DNA of 64,000 nt. Source: Clostridia bacterium. GTDB lineage: Bacteria; Bacillota; Clostridia; Christensenellales; CAG-138. This document shows, in pieces, positions 27,042 to 35,878 of this stretch. A model generated the notes under the pieces. The model was not told the origin of the DNA and searched no databases. It worked only from the letters and a program-made list of their open reading frames with translations. Location: assembly GCA_017547885.1 (NCBI GenBank), contig JAFYOP010000006.1:99065-163064 (forward strand), read 5' to 3'. A program made the translations under genes and the position numbers. Within the stretch, counting starts at the first letter, position 1, and every line of letters begins with the position of its first letter.

Positions 27042-28232
27042 ATGATTGAAGCAGATAAATACTGGGTTGCTAAAGAGCAAAAGATTGATGATATAAATAA
27101 TATTGAAGATATAATCACTTTTGACTGGAGTAAAAATCCAACAGATGACTATATAAGACTGAGTGAATCTTTTTATAGTGCAGCTCGAATTATCGCAGAA
27201 GAAATTGTTGAACATTCTTCTGACAACGTCAAGTGCGATCAGTGGTTTTTTCCTTCCTTCTATCTATATAGGCAAGCTATAGAACTTCTGTGCAAGGGAT
27301 TATTGATTTCGGTTGTTCCTCGAAAAGATATAACAAATAAGCTTACCGCCTATAAGCATAATATCATCGACTTATTCAAGGATTATTGTAATATTTCATC
27401 AACTCAAGCTCTTAACAAAGATGAGGCAAGTTGGGTGGATACTTATCTTACCGAATTGGAAATCATTGATAGCAAATCCAATTTGTTTAGGTATCCTATA
27501 AAAGATGGTTATCTAAACCAATATAGAGATGATTTTCTTGATATAGTCGATATGATAAATTCGATTGACCAATGCTATTCACTTATCTTTAAGTGTGTAA
27601 ATGAGAAGTACAGTCCTCTAAAGTATATTAACGGAATTGATCTATCGCTCACTCCAAAGGTTTTGTTTTTTGCAACACATGGATTTGGAAACTGTATGCT
27701 TTATACTTCACCGTGGGACGAGGGGTACTATCCACATATCCAAGGGTATTCAGATATAGCTTACTTTTTGCTCGACAAAATGGAGAAGAATCACTGGTCA
27801 TTTCTCCCGATAGCATTTCTAATTAGGCATGCCATAGAACTTGCGCTTAAATGCATGTTGGTGTCACGCACGGACACAAATGTCAGCGAACATGTGCAAC
27901 GGCAGAAAAGAAGAAGCCATATCATTTATAAAGATTTGTGGAAATCTGTTAAGGATATGGTTGAGCACTATGCTGATGCGATGGGATATGATTTAGAGGT
28001 TGTGGCCTGTGCGGATACATATTTGAATGAATTAAGCTTATTGGATAAACAGGGCGATAGATTTAGGTATCCAACAAATTATGGTCTTGAATACCATTTG
28101 AGCTTAAGCAAAGTTGATTATTATCAAGCTATATATTGGTTGATAGGCATATTTAATTTTGTAAATGGTTGTGCTGATATGCTCGATGCAGCTTACGAAT
28201 TTGAATGTGATATGAGATCTGAATATCTGTGA
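27042..28232 (+). CDS. Protein with two HEPN-like repeats, unrecognised
   Basis: A 396-residue protein made of two diverged copies of one helical unit. The halves align at FYLYRQAIELLCKGLL (about residue 73) with FLIRHAIELALKCML (about 262), then at KHNIIDLFKDY with HIIYKDLWKSV, then DTYLTELEIID with DTYLNELSLLD, and finally NLFRYPIKDGY with DRFRYPTNYGL. The R-x-A-I-E-L start with a later histidine is typical of HEPN-like helical proteins, many of which are RNases or their partners in defence and toxin loci. The classic R-x4-6-H motif is not clear, so activity is uncertain. It is the last gene of the cargo operon, 27 bases after the nuclease gene, with its own start context. Confidence 0.75.
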   Translation: MIEADKYWVAKEQKIDDINNIEDIITFDWSKNPTDDYIRLSESFYSAARIIAEEIVEHSSDNVKCDQWFFPSFYLYRQAIELLCKGLLISVVPRKDITNKLTAYKHNIIDLFKDYCNISSTQALNKDEASWVDTYLTELEIIDSKSNLFRYPIKDGYLNQYRDDFLDIVDMINSIDQCYSLIFKCVNEKYSPLKYINGIDLSLTPKVLFFATHGFGNCMLYTSPWDEGYYPHIQGYSDIAYFLLDKMEKNHWSFLPIAFLIRHAIELALKCMLVSRTDTNVSEHVQRQKRRSHIIYKDLWKSVKDMVEHYADAMGYDLEVVACADTYLNELSLLDKQGDRFRYPTNYGLEYHLSLSKVDYYQAIYWLIGIFNFVNGCADMLDAAYEFECDMRSEYL

Positions 28233-28386
28233 GAGAGGGTATTTCAAGATATTCTTTGTTTTTACGTAAAAAGAACATTGATGTACATAGTATAGAACTC
28301 AAACATGATGCTCGTGAATCAAGGGGGTACAGCGAAAACACGGCGCTGTGTCCCCTTGATTTCATCATATCTTCTATTCCGAATCA

Positions 28387-28553
28387 ACTTCTCCGCAACT
28401 TGCGGCGAAGTGATTTTTAACTTCTGCCCAGGTTGGGCAGAAGTTGGATTTTAGACTTCCGACCAACTTGGTCGGAGGTCGTTTTTATTCCCGACAAGTT
28501 GTCGGGAAGTTGATTTTAGAAATTCTGTCCAACTTGGGCAGAATTATTTTTTT
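28387..28553. repeat. Array of five tandem palindromes with covarying stems
   Basis: Five hairpins at 28387-28411, 28420-28444, 28455-28479, 28488-28508 and 28521-28545, at a period of 31-35 bases. Four are 25-nt palindromes with 12-bp arms and one central base; the fourth pairs cleanly over 21 nt. Most begin ACTTC and end GAAGT and most have CAA-N-TTG at the centre, while the middle five base pairs differ with compensating changes. Each is followed by a short T-rich spacer such as GATTTTTA. They lie 155 bases after the cargo operon. Confidence 0.9.
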
Positions 28554-28584
28554 GCTAATTTTTTCTTGAAATGCTTCTAAAAAT

Positions 28585-28805
28585 GCCTTTCTCGTCGGCT
28601 ACCACTTGAGGGGGAGAAAATCACATTTTTCAAAAAATTGCCGAGGACATTCACCAAAACACCGTTTCCATCGGCTACCACGTGGAGACGCATCTTAAAA
28701 ACACTTCCAAGCTGCGCATAAAAAGTTTGGTTTCTCAGGCTACCATCTGAGAACGACTATGGACAAAAAGCATTTCTTACCGGCTACCACTTGAAAAGAA
28801 AATTT
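28585..28805 (+). repeat. Four hairpins sharing a GGCTACCA loop
   Basis: GGCTACCA occurs at 28597, 28673, 28738 and 28782, each between different complementary arms: for example GTTTCCA against TGGAGAC for the second and TTCTCAG against CTGAGAA for the third. The first and fourth stems are weaker and rely on G-T pairs or a longer loop. A conserved loop on changing stems suggests recognition of the loop, in RNA or in single-stranded DNA. Confidence 0.7.
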
Positions 28806-28855
28806 TCGTACAGGGTGCGAATGTGAATGTTTTTTCTGGAGGTATATGAAGATAG

Positions 28856-28936
28856 TTTTCAAAACCCGTTGATAATTTGCTCCTAAATGTCCTAACCAGT
28901 AGAGGGATCTTTTTCAAATCCCGTTGAAAATCGCTC
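28856..28936 (+). repeat. Two 26-nt direct repeats
   Basis: Two copies (28856-28882 and 28911-28936) share TTTTCAAA-CCCGTTGA and a final GCTC, differing at about three or four positions. They lie 40-120 bases upstream of the promoter at 28974 and could bind a regulator or relaxosome protein. Confidence 0.6.
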
Positions 28937-28973
28937 TTTGAAATTCCGAATATAGTGAGAGACATTCAGAAGC

Positions 28974-29002
28974 TTGACGGATAAGTGATGTATCTGTATA
29001 AT
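28974..29002 (+). promoter_or_regulatory. Near-consensus promoter of a candidate RNA gene
   Basis: TTGACG (28974-28979), 17 bases, TATAAT (28997-29002). No open reading frame with a ribosome binding site follows before the terminator near 29257. Confidence 0.8.
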
Positions 29003-29008
29003 GGTGGC

Positions 29009-29257
29009 ACAGCGGTAATCCGCTACATAAACAACTAAATACCAATGTTCCACCATAGGTCGGTTTTATCCGACACGGTATCGGTACACCGGAAGTGCCG
29101 AACTGCTCCACCACGCCTTTGGTTCTGTTGGCGGGAGTTGTATGAAGCAGAACCCGACTTTGATCTTCAGAGCCGATTACATAGAACATCATTTTGAAGC
29201 GAGAGCCATGCTTCCGCCGATTTCTGATGCTCTGTGTAATCGGCTCTTTTTGTTTTT
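29009..29257 (+). ncRNA. Candidate structured small RNA, about 250 nt
   Basis: Between the promoter at 28974 and the T-rich end at 29257 the sequence folds into several hairpins: ATGGTGG against CCACCAT enclosing AGCGG-TAAT-CCGCT, then GTCGG against CCGAC, then GGTTCTG against CAGAACC. The final stem (AGAGCCGATTACA at 29169 against TGTAATCGGCTCT at 29235) continues inward to about 23 bp with one mismatch and ends in TTTTTGTTTTTT. I do not recognise a known RNA family. It lies in the mobilization region 370 bases before mobC and might control copy number, transfer or the neighbouring genes. Confidence 0.65.
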
Positions 29258-29405
29258 TCAAACTGAGCCTCAACAATAGTACATCCTCAAAATTGAATGA
29301 CCGTCCGAATGAGATATGACTCTGCGATGACATGAGCGAAGCAACGTCGGGGTGAGACTCCCGGACAGGAACAACATTCGGGTAAAACGGCAAACCACAA
29401 AGTAC

Positions 29406-29432
29406 GCCAAAGTGCCAATTTGACACTTTGGC
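29406..29432. repeat. Further 25-27-nt palindrome near oriT
   Basis: GCCAAAGTG and CACTTTGGC flank a CAA-T-TTG centre, the same plan as the palindromes at 21156 and 28387-28545 but with different outer arms and one mismatch. Confidence 0.65.
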
Positions 29433-29499
29433 AAAAACGCAAAAAACGAAAAGGCTGGGTAGCGTAGAGCAAGATTCTACCATGGGTCCAAATTTCGCC

Positions 29500-29600
29500 A
29501 ACTGCTCATTTTGCCCCTCATGGAATCTTGTTGGGGAGTGCCTTCCCCAAACCCTGCTCTGTTCCGCAAAGCGGAAGCGATACGGCTAACGCCGATTTTC
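29500..29600 (+). other. Probable origin of transfer (oriT) region
   Basis: The 130 bases before mobC hold TTGGGGAGTG/CCTTCCCCAA (29531-29550) followed by ACCCTGCTCT, then TTCCGC-AAA-GCGGAA and CGGC-TAAC-GCCG. A hairpin next to an unpaired nick-like stretch just upstream of mobC and the relaxase gene is the usual oriT layout. The nick site itself cannot be read from the sequence. Confidence 0.5.
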
Positions 29601-29628
29601 AATTTTCAAAAAACGAAGGAGGAACCGA

Positions 29629-30027
29629 ATGGCAAAAACCTACAACACCCCGAAACGCAACCACATCGTAAAAACCCGTCTGGACGATGAAGAACACGCT
29701 GACTTTCTCCGCCGCTTGGAGATTTACGACATGAATCAATCAGAGTTCATTCGTGAAGCGATCTCCGGTGCGACCATCAAACCGACCATCGTGGCAACAT
29801 TGGTCAGCGACGATCTGCTCGCTGCCGTTGGCAAGCTGACCGCCGAATACGGCAGGATCGGTAACAACCTCAATCAGATTGCCCGACACCTCAATGAATG
29901 GCGAAGTCCTTATCCTGCCATGGCAAAGGAATTACAGGATGCTGTCGCAGAGCTTGCCACTCTGAAATTTGAAGTGATGAAAAAGGTAGGTGATGCTGTT
30001 GGCAACATTCAAGCATATAAGCTCTAA
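29629..30027 (+). CDS. mobC: Mobilization protein MobC
   Basis: A 132-residue relaxosome accessory protein. The N-terminal part is a ribbon-helix-helix-like DNA-binding segment (HIVKTRLDDEEHADFLRRLE, then MNQSEFIREAI). The C-terminal half has the MobC signature GRIGNNLNQIARHLNEW. It helps the relaxase melt and nick oriT, which should lie just upstream. The ribosome binding site is AAGGAGG. The stop lies inside the relaxase gene, an overlap of about 35 bases, so the two are translated together. Confidence 0.93.
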   Translation: MAKTYNTPKRNHIVKTRLDDEEHADFLRRLEIYDMNQSEFIREAISGATIKPTIVATLVSDDLLAAVGKLTAEYGRIGNNLNQIARHLNEWRSPYPAMAKELQDAVAELATLKFEVMKKVGDAVGNIQAYKL

Positions 30028-31579
30028 AAACGCTGATTACTCTGCCGCCGAAGCCTATCTCACTTTTGAGCATGACGAGTTCACCATGAAGCCCACCCTG
30101 GACGAAAACGGCAGGCTTATCCCAAGAAAGGATTACCGCATTTCCACTCTGAACTGCGGAGACGAAGATTTTGCGATTGCCTGTCTGAGAGCCAATCTCC
30201 GCTATGGTAAAAATCAAAAACGGGAAGATGTCAAAAGTCATCACTATATCATCAGCTTCGATCCCAAGGATGTTCCCGATCATGGATTGAATGTAGATTT
30301 GGCACAGAGTCTTGGCGAGAAATTTTGCAAGGAACACTTTCCCGGGCATCAAGCCATCGTCTGTACACACCCAGACGGACACAACGGCAGCGGCAATGTT
30401 CATGTACACATCGTGATCAATTCTCTGCGAATTATGGAAGTTCCGTTCATGCCATATATGGACAGACCGTGCGATACCCAACCGGGCATGAAGCACCGAT
30501 GCACCAACGCCGCTATGGAGTATTTTCGCTCCGAGGTCATGGAGATGTGTCACGATGCGGGGCTGTATCAGATAGATCTGTTGAACGGAAGCCGAACCCG
30601 TATCACCGAGCGTGAGTATTGGGCGAAGAAGAAAGGACAGGTTGCGCTGGATGAAGAAAACGCTGTTCTTGCCGAACAGGGCTTGCCTGTCAAGCAAACC
30701 AAGTTTGAAACCGACAAAGACAAGCTCCGTGAAGAAATCCGTATGGCACTTTCTGATGCAATTAGCTACGAGGACTTCGCAGAAAAACTTCTCCGCCGTG
30801 GCATCACCGTCAAGGAGAGCCGAGGAAGATTGTCCTACCTCACACCTGACAGGACACGCCCCATTACGGCACGAAAGCTGGGCGATGATTTTGATAAAAC
30901 GGCTGTGTTCGCTGTCTTTGTCAAAAACGCAAAACAGGTAAGGACGAAAACACCTCTCGTTCATTCCGCACCGACCATGCAGGACTTTATCAAACAGCAA
31001 AACGCTGTCAGCCGTATGGTGGACATGGAAGCGGCGAAAGCCAAGGGTAAAGGATACGAGCATTGGGCAAAGACACACAACCTCAAAAACGCAAGCCGAG
31101 CCTATGTGCTGTATCAAGAAATGGGTTTTGACTCCCCCGAAGCATTGGCTGCCGCTTGCGATGCCGCCCATGCAAAGGTGGATAGTATTCGCACCAAGAT
31201 AAAATCCGTGGAATCGACTATTAAGGAAAGGAAAGAGTTCCGTGATTATGTGCTGAACTACCACAAGACCAGATATGTGATCGACGAACTGAAAGCCTGC
31301 AAGAATGAAAAAGCCCGTCAGAAATATCGTGACGAGCATGACAGCGACTTCATCATACTGAATGCTTCCAAACGCTATTTCGATTCCAAGGGACTCAAGA
31401 AGCTGCCGAGCCACAAGGCATTGCAGACGGAAGTGGAACAGCTCATCAAGGAGAAAAACGAACTTTACAATCAGTACCAGACCGCCAGAGAAGAAGTACA
31501 GCGTCCTGATACCATCCGCCATAATCTGGAGCAGCACCTTGGAAGAAAGATCGAACACAAACAGGAACAGGAGCGTTAA
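29993..31579 (+). CDS. mobA: MobA-type relaxase (MOBP-like)
   Basis: A roughly 528-residue DNA strand transferase that nicks oriT and pilots the strand during mobilization. The N-terminal 250 residues are the relaxase domain: KHISSKNADYSAAEAYL at the start and the metal-binding histidine motif with HVHIVINS near residue 137. The C-terminal half is helical and charged, with a coiled coil near 390-440 and 490-520. A GTG one codon earlier (29990) could also start it; both have AAGG upstream. It overlaps mobC and is followed by tnpW. Confidence 0.93.
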   Translation: MLLATFKHISSKNADYSAAEAYLTFEHDEFTMKPTLDENGRLIPRKDYRISTLNCGDEDFAIACLRANLRYGKNQKREDVKSHHYIISFDPKDVPDHGLNVDLAQSLGEKFCKEHFPGHQAIVCTHPDGHNGSGNVHVHIVINSLRIMEVPFMPYMDRPCDTQPGMKHRCTNAAMEYFRSEVMEMCHDAGLYQIDLLNGSRTRITEREYWAKKKGQVALDEENAVLAEQGLPVKQTKFETDKDKLREEIRMALSDAISYEDFAEKLLRRGITVKESRGRLSYLTPDRTRPITARKLGDDFDKTAVFAVFVKNAKQVRTKTPLVHSAPTMQDFIKQQNAVSRMVDMEAAKAKGKGYEHWAKTHNLKNASRAYVLYQEMGFDSPEALAAACDAAHAKVDSIRTKIKSVESTIKERKEFRDYVLNYHKTRYVIDELKACKNEKARQKYRDEHDSDFIILNASKRYFDSKGLKKLPSHKALQTEVEQLIKEKNELYNQYQTAREEVQRPDTIRHNLEQHLGRKIEHKQEQER

Positions 31580-31637
31580 TCATTCCCTTCGGTTCGTTTC
31601 CGTTCCTATCCATTCCAAACCAAGAAAGGACAATTAT

Positions 31638-33580
<1,943 letters not shown>

Positions 33581-33599
33581 TTACTCATGCCGCCTTCCC

Positions 33600-33651
33600 G
33601 AAAACATTATTATACTGTTTTATTGGACCGCTCCCCATGCCGGACTTTTTT
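33600..33651. other. Right junction of the mobile element: inverted repeat plus second terminator arm
   Basis: CTGTTTTATTGGA (33615-33627) is the inverse match of the left-end sequence at 20333. GCCGGACTTTTTT (33639-33651) is the complement of the arm at 20310-20322. After it comes ordinary chromosomal sequence ending spoVAE at 33669. The direct repeat GAAAACATTA lies at 33600. Confidence 0.75.
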
Positions 33652-33668
33652 ATATTACGCTGTGTATA

Positions 33669-34025
33669 TCACATCTTTGTTTTAGGCGTAAATATCATGG
33701 CAAACAGATATCCAAACACTATCGCCGCGGCAATTCCCCCTGCCGTTGCGGTTATTCCGCCGGTAAATGCGCCTATCACGCCCTTTTCCCCCACCGCCTC
33801 AATTGCCCCCTTGCCAAGGGAGTAGCCAAAGCCCGTAAGGGGCACAGTGGCCCCCGCCCCCGCCAGCTCCACCAGCGGCTCATACAGCCCAAGGGCGGAC
33901 AGCACTACGCCAACCGTTACGAATACCACAAGTATCCGCGCAGGAGTAAGCCTTGTAAGGCTAAGCAGCAGCTGACCTATCACGCATATGCCGCCCCCTA
34001 TTACAAACGCCCATACATAATCCAT
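33669..34025 (-). CDS. spoVAE: Stage V sporulation protein AE (SpoVAE/AEB-type)
   Basis: A 118-residue integral membrane protein with about four hydrophobic segments and glycine-rich turns (LAGAGATVPLTGFGYSLGKG), typical of SpoVAE-B. SpoVA proteins form the channel that moves dipicolinic acid into the forespore and out again at germination. It follows spoVAD by two bases. Its terminator arm (AAAAAAGTCCGGC on this strand) is present but has lost its partner to the mobile element. Confidence 0.93.
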   Translation of the reverse strand: MDYVWAFVIGGGICVIGQLLLSLTRLTPARILVVFVTVGVVLSALGLYEPLVELAGAGATVPLTGFGYSLGKGAIEAVGEKGVIGAFTGGITATAGGIAAAIVFGYLFAMIFTPKTKM

Positions 34026-34027
34026 AT

Positions 34028-35074
34028 CTACTTCCTTTCCAGCACTACCCCGTGAGCTATCCCGGGAATGCTTTCGCTCTGCATGCTGCTGGTGGGACTA
34101 AGCAGCGCACCTGTGGCCATAAAGAATATACGGCGCAGTTCTCCCTTTTCTATTTTGTCCAGCAGGTATGCATTCAGCACAGATGCGCTGCACCCGCAGC
34201 CGCTTCCGCCGCAGTCCACCTTCTGCTCCGGCGCAAATATCATATTGCCGCAGTCCATGTGCCTGTCCTGAATATCGATACCGTTATCCCTGCAAAGGTC
34301 AATGAACATCTCACTGCCAAAGCTGCCAAGGTCTCCGGTCACCACAAGGTCATAATCCATAACGCCCCTTCCCGTGTCGCTGAGATGCGCCGCTAAGGTA
34401 TCCGCTGCCGCCGGAGCCATGGCAGCACCCATGTTGTTTGCGTCGGTTATGCCAAGGTCAACGACCTTACCTATGGTGCCTGCTGTAATGAATATGTTTC
34501 GGTATATCCTGCTGCCTGAATAATTTGGCCCTGCCGCTATGCTGCATCCCGCTCCTGTAACGGTACGCTGTGCTGTAGGGGTGGTTTGTCCGCCCATTTC
34601 GAGGGGGTTTCTGTACTGCCGCTCCGCTGTGGAAAAGTGGCTGACGGCAGTACATGCAACGCAGTCTGCATACCCTCCGTCCAGCAGCATCCCCCCTATG
34701 AGCAGGGATTCTGCCATTGTGGAGCAGGCTCCGTAAAGGCCCAGGAAGGGCATCTTAAGCTCACGTGCCGCAAAGTTTGCGGAGATTATCTGATTGAGCA
34801 GATCGCCTCCCAGCAAACAATCCACATCGCCGCTGTTCAGCTCCGCTTTTTCCATGGCCCTGCGCACAGCCTGCTCAAACATTTTGCGCTCGGCCTTTTC
34901 CCAGCTGTCCTCTCCCCAGGTATCTTCCTTAAGCACAGTATCAAAATGCTCCCCAAGAGGACCTTTGCCCTCCATGGGGCCTGCGATAGTTCCTGAGCTT
35001 ATTACCGCCCCAGGGTTTGAGAATACCAGCGTCTGGTTTCCCATTCGCTTGCCGCTCTGCATAACGGAATCCAT
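34028..35074 (-). CDS. spoVAD: Stage V sporulation protein AD
   Basis: A 348-residue soluble protein of the SpoVAD family, which has a thiolase-like fold and binds dipicolinic acid on the outer face of the spore inner membrane. Landmarks are GDLLNQIISANFAAREL, GLYGACSTMAESL, TGAGCSIAAG and, near the C-terminus, CGGSGCGCSASVLNAYLLD. The start is preceded by AAGGAGGGTTG. It sits between spoVAC and spoVAE as in other spore formers. Confidence 0.97.
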   Translation of the reverse strand: MDSVMQSGKRMGNQTLVFSNPGAVISSGTIAGPMEGKGPLGEHFDTVLKEDTWGEDSWEKAERKMFEQAVRRAMEKAELNSGDVDCLLGGDLLNQIISANFAARELKMPFLGLYGACSTMAESLLIGGMLLDGGYADCVACTAVSHFSTAERQYRNPLEMGGQTTPTAQRTVTGAGCSIAAGPNYSGSRIYRNIFITAGTIGKVVDLGITDANNMGAAMAPAAADTLAAHLSDTGRGVMDYDLVVTGDLGSFGSEMFIDLCRDNGIDIQDRHMDCGNMIFAPEQKVDCGGSGCGCSASVLNAYLLDKIEKGELRRIFFMATGALLSPTSSMQSESIPGIAHGVVLERK

Positions 35075-35085
35075 ATCAACCCTCC

Positions 35086-35547
35086 TTATGCTCTGAGCAG
35101 GGCATATATCAGCCCCACTATTACCGAACTTCCTATGCCATATACCAACACAGGCCCTGCTATTACGAACATCTTTGCCGCGGTACCCGTAACAAATCCC
35201 TCCCGCTTAAACTCCATTGCGGGGGATACTATGGAATTGGCAAAGCCGGTAATGGGCACGATCGAGCCCGCCCCGGACCAGGAGCCTATTTTGTCATACA
35301 CGCCAAGGCCGGTAAGGCTTGCACCCAGAAAAACCATAATTATTGCCGTAAAGGCCGCTACCCCCTTTTCATCCAGCATGAGCCATTTCTCTCCTATGTC
35401 GTGGACCAGCTGACCGATGCTGCATATTATCCCACCGGAAATAAAAGCCCTGATGCATTGGCTTAATGTTTTGCTGCGGGGCATTTTTTCATTTACCCGC
35501 TGCTGGTAGCGGCGCTGCTCCGGCGTCTTTTGCTGCTTATTCGCCAT
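35086..35547 (-). CDS. spoVAC: Stage V sporulation protein AC
   Basis: A 153-residue membrane protein with four to five hydrophobic segments and a basic N-terminus (QRVNEKMPRSKTLSQCIRAF), a SpoVAC landmark. SpoVAC has been described as a mechanosensitive part of the dipicolinic acid channel. The ATG at 35547 is preferred because AAAGGTGG lies eight bases upstream; a start 12 codons earlier has no site. It is the first gene of the three-gene spoVA operon; spoVAA, spoVAB and spoVAF are not here. Confidence 0.96.
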   Translation of the reverse strand: MANKQQKTPEQRRYQQRVNEKMPRSKTLSQCIRAFISGGIICSIGQLVHDIGEKWLMLDEKGVAAFTAIIMVFLGASLTGLGVYDKIGSWSGAGSIVPITGFANSIVSPAMEFKREGFVTGTAAKMFVIAGPVLVYGIGSSVIVGLIYALLRA

Positions 35548-35878
35548 ATGTTCCACCTTTCCTGTGATATAATTTTTCCGCATATCCCATGTATCTTATT
35601 TCCTGCTGCTCCCGCCCTTCCCGGGGAACCAGCTCCATCTTTGGCAGTATTGCCCTGTCTTTTGTTATCTTCAAATACGGTTCGCCCCTTTGATGATATT
35701 TATGGTCATGCTATATTCTGCGCAGATATCCCGTGGTTATGCGTTTGGCATATTATCACGATATATCGGGCGCAAATTTTTTGTTAAAACAGGTGAACTT
35801 TTATCCATCAGTGTTGTGTTGGAATAACAAATAAGTTAAGATTATATCAGTATCTATGGAAAGGAGGACCCTCGGTAA
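35548..35878. other. Divergent intergenic region between spoVAC and the DUF1538 gene
   Basis: About 330 bases without a supported gene. The right part holds the plus-strand promoter at 35819. For spoVAC I looked for a forespore (sigma-G type) promoter and saw no convincing match. Nothing else was identified. Confidence 0.6.
35819..35847 (+). promoter_or_regulatory. Promoter for the DUF1538-PII operon
   Basis: TTGGAA, 17 bases, TTATAT, about 30 bases before the start codon. Confidence 0.5.

Noticed and set aside
28387..28805. CRISPR array
   Set aside because: The units are palindromes or hairpins with changing stems and 6-10-base T-rich gaps, not identical repeats with unique spacers; no cas genes are near.
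28914..29501. 195-codon open frame on the minus strand in the mobilization region
   Set aside because: Covers the candidate RNA promoter and terminator stem, lacks a ribosome binding site and has no recognisable domain.
35548..35878. Forespore sigma-G promoter for spoVAC
   Set aside because: No stretch in the upstream region matched both the -35 and -10 elements well enough to report.
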